DNA of 64,000 nt, taken from AP-15 sp963732095 (GTDB lineage Bacteria > Pseudomonadota > Alphaproteobacteria > ATCC43930 > CGMCC-115725). The stretch's first letter is position 1. Each line of letters starts with the position of its first letter. Position numbers and translations under genes: made by a program. The notes beneath the pieces were generated by a model, which was given only the letters and a program-made list of their open reading frames with translations, had not been told where the DNA came from and did not search any database. The DNA lies in assembly GCA_963732095.1 (NCBI GenBank), contig CAVSZA010000026.1, positions 62,001 through 126,000 on the forward strand, written 5' to 3'. Of this stretch, positions 34,852-42,243 are shown one piece after another.

Positions 34852-35400
34852 ATGGCGTATCGACAGAACGGCTCGGCAATGGCGCTTGCCCGCGGTCTCG
34901 GGTGGTTCAGCATCGGGCTGGGCCTCGCCGAGATGCTGGCGCCGAGGATACTGAGCGAGCAATTAGGGATGGAAGGGAAAGAATCGCTGTTGCGGTTTTA
35001 CGGTGCCCGCGAGATGGCGGCCGGCGTCGGCACACTGATGAGCGACAACCCCAGTCCATGGATCTGGGGACGGGTTGCGGGCGATGCCCTCGATCTGGCA
35101 ACCCTCGCCACGGGGCTCGACGAGGGAAATCCGCGCAAGGGCAATGTCGCCATTGCGCTCGCCGCGGTGGCGGGCGTGACCGCGCTGGACTGCATCACCG
35201 CGCAGGCTCTCGGCAGCACAAGCCGGCCAGGGCCCGATTACAGTGATCGCCGTGGCATGCCGCGCCCGCCGGAAGAAATGCGCGGCATCGCAAGAAAGGA
35301 TTTCACTGCGCCGCGCGACATGCGCACCCCGGAGCCGCTGCGGCCGTTCACGAGCAAGTCGGCCTCGGAGCGCTCGCCGGTGGAGCATTCGCGAGCCTGA
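34852..35400 (+). CDS. Membrane-helix protein resembling the N-terminal part of cyclase/dehydrase-type proteins
   Basis: A 182-residue protein. Residues ~10-120 (ALARGLGWFSIGLGLAEMLAPRILSEQLGM ... FYGAREMAAGVGTLMSDNPSPWIWGRVAGDALDLATLATGL ... VAIALAAVAGVTALDCITAQAL) form about three to four hydrophobic helices of a kind I know mainly as the first half of proteins that also carry a SRPBCC domain. Here the C-terminal half is instead polar and arginine/proline-rich. ATG 34852 follows AGAGGGG; GTG 34843 is an alternative. It sits 15 bases after the zinc dehydrogenase, so the two are likely cotranscribed. Function unknown. Confidence 0.75.
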   Translation: MAYRQNGSAMALARGLGWFSIGLGLAEMLAPRILSEQLGMEGKESLLRFYGAREMAAGVGTLMSDNPSPWIWGRVAGDALDLATLATGLDEGNPRKGNVAIALAAVAGVTALDCITAQALGSTSRPGPDYSDRRGMPRPPEEMRGIARKDFTAPRDMRTPEPLRPFTSKSASERSPVEHSRA

Positions 35401-35470
35401 TCGTACGCGTTGGGTAACCCTCCCGGTCGTCCTTGCCGGCCGGGCGGCTTCTCCATATAGTGCGGGGCTC

Positions 35471-36436
35471 ATGCAGGGAGCTGCCCGCGAGACGGTATTC
35501 CGGCACCGTCATCTGCTCGGTATCGAAGGCTTGTCGCCCGAGGATATCAAGCATGTCCTCGATCTGGCCGACGGCTATGTCGAGCTCAACCGGCAGGCCG
35601 AGAAGAAGCGCGCACTGTTGCGCGGGCGCACGATCATCAACTGTTTCTTCGAGAACTCGACGCGGACGCGCACCTCTTTCGAGGTCGCCGGCAAGCGGCT
35701 CGGCGGCGACGTGATCAACATGTCGGTCGCGGCGAGCTCGATGCACAAGGGCGAGACCCTGATCGACACGGCGATGACGTTGAACGCGATGCACCCCGAC
35801 GTGCTGATCGTCCGCCATCCCAAATCGGGTGCGGTTCAGCTGCTGTCCGAGAAATTGGACTGCGCCGTCATCAATGCCGGCGACGGCAGTCACGAGCATC
35901 CGACCCAGGCGTTGCTCGACGCGTTGACGATTCGCCGGCGCAAAAGCCGGCTCGGGGGGCTCACCGTCGCGATTTGCGGCGATGTCCTGCACAGCCGGGT
36001 CGCCCGCTCGAACATCGCGCTGCTGAACACGATGGGGGCGCGGGTGCGGGTCGTCGCGCCGCGCACCCTGCTGCCGGCCGAGATCGAGCGGCTCGGCGTC
36101 GAGGTCTTCCACGATATGACCGAGGGGCTCGCCGAGGTCGACATCGTGATGATGCTGCGGCTGCAGAGCGAGCGCATGCACGGCGCCTTCGTTCCGTCGA
36201 CCCGCGAGTATTTTCATTTCTTCGGGCTCGATTACGACAAATTACGCGCGGCCAAGCCCGATGCGCTGATCATGCATCCCGGACCGATGAACCGCGGCGT
36301 CGAGATCGGCAGTGAGGTCGCCGACGACATCGATCGCAGCCTCATTCGGCAACAGGTCGAGATGGGGGTCGCGGTCCGCATGGCCTGCCTCGAGATCCTG
36401 ACCCGCGATCTCGGCAACGGCCCGCCCCTGCCGTGA
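35471..36436 (+). CDS. pyrB: Aspartate carbamoyltransferase catalytic subunit
   Basis: A 321-residue ATCase, which joins carbamoyl phosphate and aspartate in pyrimidine synthesis. The carbamoyl-phosphate site is FFENSTRTRTSFEVAGKRLGGDVINM with MHKGETLIDT; the aspartate-binding part has HPTQALLDALTIRRRK, MMLRLQSERM and HPGPMNRGVEI. ATG 35471 is chosen although the frame is open to 35243. The stop overlaps the pyrX start by four bases. No pyrI regulatory subunit is seen, as expected when a dihydroorotase-like partner is present. Confidence 0.96.
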   Translation: MQGAARETVFRHRHLLGIEGLSPEDIKHVLDLADGYVELNRQAEKKRALLRGRTIINCFFENSTRTRTSFEVAGKRLGGDVINMSVAASSMHKGETLIDTAMTLNAMHPDVLIVRHPKSGAVQLLSEKLDCAVINAGDGSHEHPTQALLDALTIRRRKSRLGGLTVAICGDVLHSRVARSNIALLNTMGARVRVVAPRTLLPAEIERLGVEVFHDMTEGLAEVDIVMMLRLQSERMHGAFVPSTREYFHFFGLDYDKLRAAKPDALIMHPGPMNRGVEIGSEVADDIDRSLIRQQVEMGVAVRMACLEILTRDLGNGPPLP

Positions 36437-37731
36437 ATCGTCTCCTGTTCCGCAGTGCTCGATTGCTCGATCCGGAAAGCGGGCTCGACGCTTGCGGCGA
36501 TCTGCTGCTCGAAGGCGACCGGATTGCCGCGGTAGGCGGCGATCTCGCGGCCGCGGGTCGCGACGCGGAGACGGTAAACGCCGAGGGGCTGTGCCTTGCT
36601 CCCGGGCTCGTCGACATGCGCGTGCAGCTGCGCGAGCCCGGCGCCGAACACATGGAATCGATCGAGACCGCCGGGCGGGCTGCCGCCGCCGGCGGGGTCA
36701 CGACGATGGTCGCCTTGCCGAACACCGACCCGCCGGTCGACGATGTCTCGGTCGTCGAGTTCCTCGCGCGCCGGGCACGCGAGGTCAAGCTCGCCAAGAT
36801 CCACACCTATGCCGCGGCGACCAAGGCGATAGCCGGCCGCGATCTGACCGAAATGGGGCTGCTCGCCGCGAACGGGGCGCTTGGCTTTACCGACGGGGTT
36901 CGGGCGGTGGCCGATGCGCTCGTCATGCGGCGGGTTCTCGCCTATGCCCGTACGTTCGATCTCCTGGTGCTGCAACACCCCGAAGAGCCGAGCCTCGCTG
37001 GCGCCGGCGAAGTCAGCGAAGGCGAGACCGCCACGCGGCTGGGGCTCCCGGCGATCACGCCGATGGCCGAAGTCATCATGATCGAGCGCGATCTGCGGCT
37101 GGTCGAGATCACCGGCACCCGTTATCACGTCGCTCACGTGTCGACCGCCGCCGGGGTCGAGGCGATGCGGCGGGCCAAGACGCAAGGGCTGCCGGTGACC
37201 TGCGATACCGCCCCGCCCTATTTCGCGCTGAACGAGACGGCGATCGGCGACTACCGGACATTCGCGAAGCTGTCCCCACCGTTGCGCAGCGAACGGGACC
37301 GGCAGGCCGTAGTTGCAGGCTTGCGCGACGGCACGATCGATGCGGTTGCCAGCGATCACGCACCGTGGGACCAGGATTCGAAGCGCCTGCCGTTCAGCTC
37401 CGCGGCTTACGGGATTGTCGGGCTCGAAACATTGCTGCCGCTCTCGCTCGAGCTCTACCACAACGGCCATCTCGTCCTCCTCGAGGTGATCCGGCGCCTG
37501 AGCGCGAACCCGGCCCGAATTCTGCGTCTGCCGGTCGGAAGGCTGGCGCCCGGCGCGCCGGCCGATCTCGTCCTTTTCGACCCAGATCTGCCGTGGCGCA
37601 TCTCCACCGACGATTTCCGTTCGAAATCGAAGAATGCACCGTTTGACGGACGCCCGGTGCAGGGCCGGGTTCTGCGCACGCTCGTCGACGGACGCACGAT
37701 CTTCCAAGCCGAGGCGGTAAGTGCCGGCTAG
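36433..37731 (+). CDS. pyrX: Dihydroorotase-like protein lacking metal ligands (PyrX type)
   Basis: A 432-residue protein of the dihydroorotase family directly coupled to pyrB. The family's HxH metal motif (DxHVHLREPG) is replaced by D61-M-R63-V-Q65-LREPG, and the later TPHH stretch is TAPPYF; ASDHAPW is retained. The loss of key zinc ligands argues it is not a working dihydroorotase. In several bacteria such inactive homologues form a dodecamer with ATCase and are needed for its assembly or regulation. A separate active pyrC should then exist elsewhere in the genome. It overlaps plsY by 11 bases. Confidence 0.88.
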   Translation: MNRLLFRSARLLDPESGLDACGDLLLEGDRIAAVGGDLAAAGRDAETVNAEGLCLAPGLVDMRVQLREPGAEHMESIETAGRAAAAGGVTTMVALPNTDPPVDDVSVVEFLARRAREVKLAKIHTYAAATKAIAGRDLTEMGLLAANGALGFTDGVRAVADALVMRRVLAYARTFDLLVLQHPEEPSLAGAGEVSEGETATRLGLPAITPMAEVIMIERDLRLVEITGTRYHVAHVSTAAGVEAMRRAKTQGLPVTCDTAPPYFALNETAIGDYRTFAKLSPPLRSERDRQAVVAGLRDGTIDAVASDHAPWDQDSKRLPFSSAAYGIVGLETLLPLSLELYHNGHLVLLEVIRRLSANPARILRLPVGRLAPGAPADLVLFDPDLPWRISTDDFRSKSKNAPFDGRPVQGRVLRTLVDGRTIFQAEAVSAG

Positions 37732-38314
37732 CCCCCTCTTGGCAGCGGCGGTGATCGGCTATCTCCTCGGCTCGATCCCGTTCGGCCTGTTGCTGACCCG
37801 GCTCGCCGGCCATGGCGACATCCGGCGGATTGGCTCCGGCAATATCGGCGCCACCAACGTTCTGCGCACCGGCAGCACGGGGCTGGCGGCCCTGACCGTA
37901 TTGCTCGATCTGGCGAAGGGCGCGGCCGCCGTGGTGATTGCCCAACACTGGGGGCATACCCCCGCGCTGGCCGCGGCGGGCTGCGCGATCCTCGGCCACA
38001 TGTTTCCGGTCTGGCTCGGCTTTCGCGGTGGCAAGGGTGCCGCCACCGCGCTCGGTGTCCTCATCCCGCTCGCCTGGCCGGTGGCGCTCGTCACGGCGGT
38101 CCTGTGGATGGCCATCGCCCTCTTGTTCCATTATTCCTCCCTCGCCGCGCTGGTCGCCGCAGTCGCCGGCGCCGCGCTCGCCGCAATCGTGGCCGACAAG
38201 GCGACGGCGCTGCTGATCGCCGGTATCGCATTGTTAATCATCGCACGGCACCATGCGAATATCCGCCGGCTGCTGGCTGGCACGGAGAGCCGGATCTCTC
38301 TCGGTAAAAGCTGA
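37721..38314 (+). CDS. plsY: Glycerol-3-phosphate acyltransferase PlsY
   Basis: A 197-residue integral membrane enzyme that acylates glycerol-3-phosphate from acyl-phosphate, the first step of phospholipid synthesis. The three PlsY motifs are visible: IGYLLGSIPFGLLLTR and IRRIGSGNIGATNVLRTG (motif 1), FPVWLGFRGGKGAAT (motif 2) and the HHANIRRLLAGTESR end (motif 3). About five membrane segments. The start is GTG 37721, inside the pyrX end. Its TGA at 38312 also closes the dprA frame, so dprA must start after it. Confidence 0.95.
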   Translation: MPASPLLAAAVIGYLLGSIPFGLLLTRLAGHGDIRRIGSGNIGATNVLRTGSTGLAALTVLLDLAKGAAAVVIAQHWGHTPALAAAGCAILGHMFPVWLGFRGGKGAATALGVLIPLAWPVALVTAVLWMAIALLFHYSSLAALVAAVAGAALAAIVADKATALLIAGIALLIIARHHANIRRLLAGTESRISLGKS

Positions 38315-38323
38315 GGCAAGGCA

Positions 38324-39460
38324 CTGGCCGCACGCGAACTCGATCCGCAGGAGCGCCTCGACTGGCTGCGGCTGTGCCGCACCGAGACCATCGGCCCGGT
38401 CACCTTTTACGCTTTGTTGCGCCGCTTTGGCTCGGCCCGCGCAGCGCTGGAAATGGTCTCGCAGCTCGCGCGCCGCGGCGAGCGCTCCAAAACCCTGACC
38501 CCGGTCACCCGCACCGAGGGCGAAGCCGAGCTCACCGCACTGCAGCGGCTCGGGGCGCGGCTAGTCTGCTGGGGCGAGCCAGCCTATCCGAGCGGGCTCA
38601 TGGCAATCGACGACGCGCCGCCGATCCTGACAGTGCTCGGGCGGGCGGAGTTGCTCGGCAGCCCGATCGTGGCGGTGGTCGGGGCGCGCAACGCCTCGGC
38701 CAATGGCCGGCGGTTCTGCCGCGACCTCGCAGCCGCGCTCGGGCAGGGCGGCATCGTCGTGGTTTCGGGTCTGGCCCGCGGCATCGATGCCGCCGCGCAT
38801 CTGGGCGCGCTCGAGACCGGCAGCATTGCCGTCGTCGCCGGCGGGGTCGATGTCGTCTACCCCGAAGAAAATCGCGGGCTGCACGAGGCATTGGCGCGTG
38901 AGGGCGCGATCATCGCCGAATTGCCCCTCGGAACCGAGCCTCAGGCGAGGCATTTCCCGCGCCGCAACCGGCTGATTTCGGGAATGGCTCTCGGCGTTGT
39001 CGTGGTCGAGGCCGCGGCGCGCTCCGGTTCGCTCATCACTGCCCAATTCGCACTCGAGCAGGGCCGGGACGTCTTCGCGGTGCCGGGCTCGCCGCTCGAT
39101 CCGCGCTGCCGCGGCTCGAACGATCTGCTGCGGCAGGGCGCGATCCTGACTGAGGGTGCCGAGGACGTGCTGTCGCAGCTCGGGGCGCAGCTAAAACACC
39201 CGGCCGTCCCGCCGCCCCCGCGTCCGTCGCTTCCACCGCCGGCGGTGATCGATTGGCCGGCGGCCATAACGCAGGCGCCGGTACCTGATGACGCCGCGCT
39301 CGAACTCATCACTGAGAGATTGGGACCGACCCCGGTCGCGGTTGACGAACTGGTGCGCCAATGCCACTTGTCAGCCGCCGCAGTGGCCACCCTCCTTCTC
39401 GAGCTGGAACTAGCCGGCCGGGTCGAACGCCACCCCGGCAACCTCGTTTCCTTGCGCTGA
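38324..39460 (+). CDS. dprA: DNA processing protein DprA, probable CTG start
   Basis: DprA loads RecA on incoming single-stranded DNA during transformation; many non-competent bacteria carry it too. From CTG 38324 the chain reads (M)AARELDPQERLDWLRLCRTETIGPVTFYALLRRFGSA, the normal SAM/HhH N-terminus. The Rossmann domain follows: VAVVGARNASANGRRFCRDLA, VSGLARGIDAAAHLGAL, VVAGGVDVVYPEEN, FPRRNRLISGMALGVVVVEA and ALEQGRDVFAVPGSPLDPRCRGSNDLLRQGA. A DML1-like winged helix ends it. In this frame a TGA is at 38312 and no ATG, GTG or TTG comes before TTG 38414, which would remove ~30 conserved residues. GAGG lies 7 bases before CTG. 378 residues from CTG. Confidence 0.88.
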   Translation: MAARELDPQERLDWLRLCRTETIGPVTFYALLRRFGSARAALEMVSQLARRGERSKTLTPVTRTEGEAELTALQRLGARLVCWGEPAYPSGLMAIDDAPPILTVLGRAELLGSPIVAVVGARNASANGRRFCRDLAAALGQGGIVVVSGLARGIDAAAHLGALETGSIAVVAGGVDVVYPEENRGLHEALAREGAIIAELPLGTEPQARHFPRRNRLISGMALGVVVVEAAARSGSLITAQFALEQGRDVFAVPGSPLDPRCRGSNDLLRQGAILTEGAEDVLSQLGAQLKHPAVPPPPRPSLPPPAVIDWPAAITQAPVPDDAALELITERLGPTPVAVDELVRQCHLSAAAVATLLLELELAGRVERHPGNLVSLR

Positions 39461-39534
39461 ATATTTGCGTCGCTTTGATTGCGCACCCACCTAAGCTGTC
39501 CCGCAGGGGCGACCTTGCGCCATAGAGCCGATTT

Positions 39535-42243
39535 ATGAAAGTCGTCGTCGTCGAATCGCCTGCAAAGGCAAAGACCATCAACAAGTATCTGGGCAGCGAC
39601 TACAAGGTCGTGGCCAGCTACGGCCACGTCCGCGACCTCCCGGCAAAGGACGGCTCGGTTCTGCCGGATGCGGATTTTGCGATGTCGTGGGAGGTCGACG
39701 GCAAGTCCGAAAAACATCTGAAGACCATCCTCGAAGCGGTGCGCGGCGCCGACCGGCTGTTTCTCGCGACCGACCCGGACCGCGAAGGCGAGGCAATCTC
39801 GTGGCATGTGCACGAGGTGCTCAATTCCCGCCGCGGGCTGAAGCATCTCGACATCAAGCGGGTCGTATTTAACGAGGTGACCAAGAACGCGGTGCTCGAT
39901 GCGTTCACCCGGCCTCGCGAGATCGACCGCGAGCTGGTCGACGCGTATCTCGCCCGCCGCGCGCTCGATTACCTCGTCGGCTTCACCCTGTCGCCGGTGC
40001 TGTGGCGCAAGCTTCCGGGCAGCCGCTCGGCGGGCCGCGTGCAGTCCGTCGCGCTGCGCCTGATCTGCGAGCGGGAATCCGAGATCGAGGCGTTCAAGTC
40101 CCGCGAATACTGGACCATCGAGGTTGAGTTCAAGACCGAGGCCGGGCAGAGCTTTACCGCTCGCTTGACCCACCTAGACGGCAAGCGCCTCGAGCGCTTC
40201 GATCTCGACACCGAGGCCAAGGCGCGGGCCGCCGCCGACGCGATCCTGCGGGCGTCCGGTTTTACCGTCGCCGAGATCGACAGCCGGCAGGTCCGCCGCA
40301 ACCCGTTCCCGCCCTTTACGACCTCGACCTTGCAGCAGGAGGCGTCCCGCAAACTCGGCCTGTCGGCCAACCGGACTATGCAGATCGCGCAGCGGCTCTA
40401 TGAGGGGATTGAACTCGCCGGCGAGACGGTCGGATTGATCACCTATATGAGAACGGACGGCGTCGCGATCTCTGCCGAGGCGATCGCCGCGGCCCGCCAG
40501 CTGATCGGCGCCGAGTTCGGACCACGCTACCTCCCGGACGCGCCGCGGGTTTATCGCAGCCCCGCGAAGAACGCACAGGAAGCGCACGAAGCGATCCGGC
40601 CCACCGATCTGGCGCGCAAGCCCGCCGATGTTGCCCGCCATCTCGACCGCGACCAGCTCCGCCTTTATGAGCTGATCTGGAAGAGGACCGTGGCGAGCCA
40701 GATGGCGTCGGCGCTGCTCGAGCAGGTCGCCGTCGATATTGCCGACGCCGCCGAGCGGCTCCGCCTGCGCGCCAATGGCTCGGTCACCCTGTTCGACGGG
40801 TTTCTCACGCTCTACCAAGAGGACCGCGACGACACGGCCGACGAGGAGGGCGAAGGCGGGCGGCTGCCGGCGATGCGCAAGGCCGAACGGCTCGCGCGCG
40901 GCGAGGTTACGCCGAGCCAGCATTTCACGCAGCCGCCGCCGCGTTACACCGAAGCCAGTCTCGTCAAGAAACTCGAAGAGCTCGGCATCGGGCGGCCCTC
41001 GACCTATGCCTCGATCTTGCAGGTTCTGCAGGATCGCGACTATGTCCGGCTAGAAAAGCGGCGGTTTGTTCCTGAGGACCGCGGGCGCCTCGTCACCGCA
41101 TTTCTGACGAACTTCTTCGAGCGCTATGTCGAGTACAATTTTACCGCCGACCTCGAAAACCAGCTCGACGATATTTCCGGCGGACGCATCGATTGGAAGG
41201 AGGTGCTGCGGAACTTCTGGCGGGATTTTTCGGCCGCGGTCGCCGGCACGAAGGAATTGACGATCAGCCAGGTGCTGACCGCTCTCGACGAGGCGCTCGG
41301 GCCGCACTTTTTTCCGAATGGCGAGGCCGGGCACAACCCGCGTCTGTGCCCCGTGTGCGGCGCGGGCAGGCTCAGCCTCAAGCTCGGCAAGTTCGGCGCT
41401 TTCATCGGCTGCTCCAATTACCCGAACTGCCGCTTTACACGGCCGCTCGCGGTGGAGAGCGACGCCGAGGCCGCCATTCCCGAAACCGCGCTCGGCACGG
41501 ACCCCGGGACCGGCTTGGCGGTCACGCTGAAAAAGGGCCCCTATGGCCATTATGTCCAGCTCGGCGAAGGCAACGGGGAATTCAAGCCCAAGCGGGTAGC
41601 CCTGCCCCGGTCGCTCAAGCCGGCCGAAATCGATCTCGAGACCGCGTTGCGGCTGCTCGCGTTGCCGCGCGAGCTCGGCCGCCATCCTGAAACGGGCGAG
41701 GCGATCGTCGCCGGCATCGGCAGGTTCGGCGCCTACATCAAACACGGATCGACCTTCAAATCGCTCGGCGCCGACGACGACGTATTGACCATCGGGCTGA
41801 ACCGCGCCGTCGTGCTGCTGGCCGAACCGTCGTCCGCGCAGCGCCGCGGGCCGCAGCTGGTTCGCGAAATCGGGGCCCATCCGCAAGGCGGCACGGTCGG
41901 CCTCTACCGCGGACGCTACGGTCCCTATGTCAGCTATAACGGTGTGATCGCGTCGCTGCCGCGCAACGCCTCTCCCGACACCTTCTCCCTCGCCGAGGCA
42001 TTGCCGCTGCTCGCCGCACAGCGCGAGAAGGGCAAGAAACGGGGACGCAAGACCGTCAAAGCCGCCTCCGCGAAAGCCGCCCCATCAAAGGCTGCCAAGA
42101 ATGGCGCTACGACCAAGGTGACGAAAAAAACCAAACCGGCGAAAAGGACCGGTGCCGTCAAAAAGTCCGCGGCAGCCAAGATCGGCGTCAGTCGATCGGC
42201 AGCGAAAACCCCTCGACCCCGATCCGGGCCGGCGCCCCGCTGA
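39535..42243 (+). CDS. topA: DNA topoisomerase I
   Basis: A 902-residue type IA topoisomerase that relaxes negative supercoils. The TOPRIM domain starts MKVVVVESPAKAKTINKYLG with DPDREGEAISWH. The catalytic tyrosine is Y304 in VGLITYMRTDG. A zinc-ribbon motif with four cysteines (CPVCGAGRL ... GCSNYPNCRF) is followed by several repeats of the type KKGPYGHYVQLG, GRFGAYIKHG and GRYGPYVSYNG. The last ~70 residues are a Lys/Ala-rich basic tail typical of alphaproteobacterial TopA. The rnr start codon follows the stop directly. Confidence 0.97.
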   Translation: MKVVVVESPAKAKTINKYLGSDYKVVASYGHVRDLPAKDGSVLPDADFAMSWEVDGKSEKHLKTILEAVRGADRLFLATDPDREGEAISWHVHEVLNSRRGLKHLDIKRVVFNEVTKNAVLDAFTRPREIDRELVDAYLARRALDYLVGFTLSPVLWRKLPGSRSAGRVQSVALRLICERESEIEAFKSREYWTIEVEFKTEAGQSFTARLTHLDGKRLERFDLDTEAKARAAADAILRASGFTVAEIDSRQVRRNPFPPFTTSTLQQEASRKLGLSANRTMQIAQRLYEGIELAGETVGLITYMRTDGVAISAEAIAAARQLIGAEFGPRYLPDAPRVYRSPAKNAQEAHEAIRPTDLARKPADVARHLDRDQLRLYELIWKRTVASQMASALLEQVAVDIADAAERLRLRANGSVTLFDGFLTLYQEDRDDTADEEGEGGRLPAMRKAERLARGEVTPSQHFTQPPPRYTEASLVKKLEELGIGRPSTYASILQVLQDRDYVRLEKRRFVPEDRGRLVTAFLTNFFERYVEYNFTADLENQLDDISGGRIDWKEVLRNFWRDFSAAVAGTKELTISQVLTALDEALGPHFFPNGEAGHNPRLCPVCGAGRLSLKLGKFGAFIGCSNYPNCRFTRPLAVESDAEAAIPETALGTDPGTGLAVTLKKGPYGHYVQLGEGNGEFKPKRVALPRSLKPAEIDLETALRLLALPRELGRHPETGEAIVAGIGRFGAYIKHGSTFKSLGADDDVLTIGLNRAVVLLAEPSSAQRRGPQLVREIGAHPQGGTVGLYRGRYGPYVSYNGVIASLPRNASPDTFSLAEALPLLAAQREKGKKRGRKTVKAASAKAAPSKAAKNGATTKVTKKTKPAKRTGAVKKSAAAKIGVSRSAAKTPRPRSGPAPR

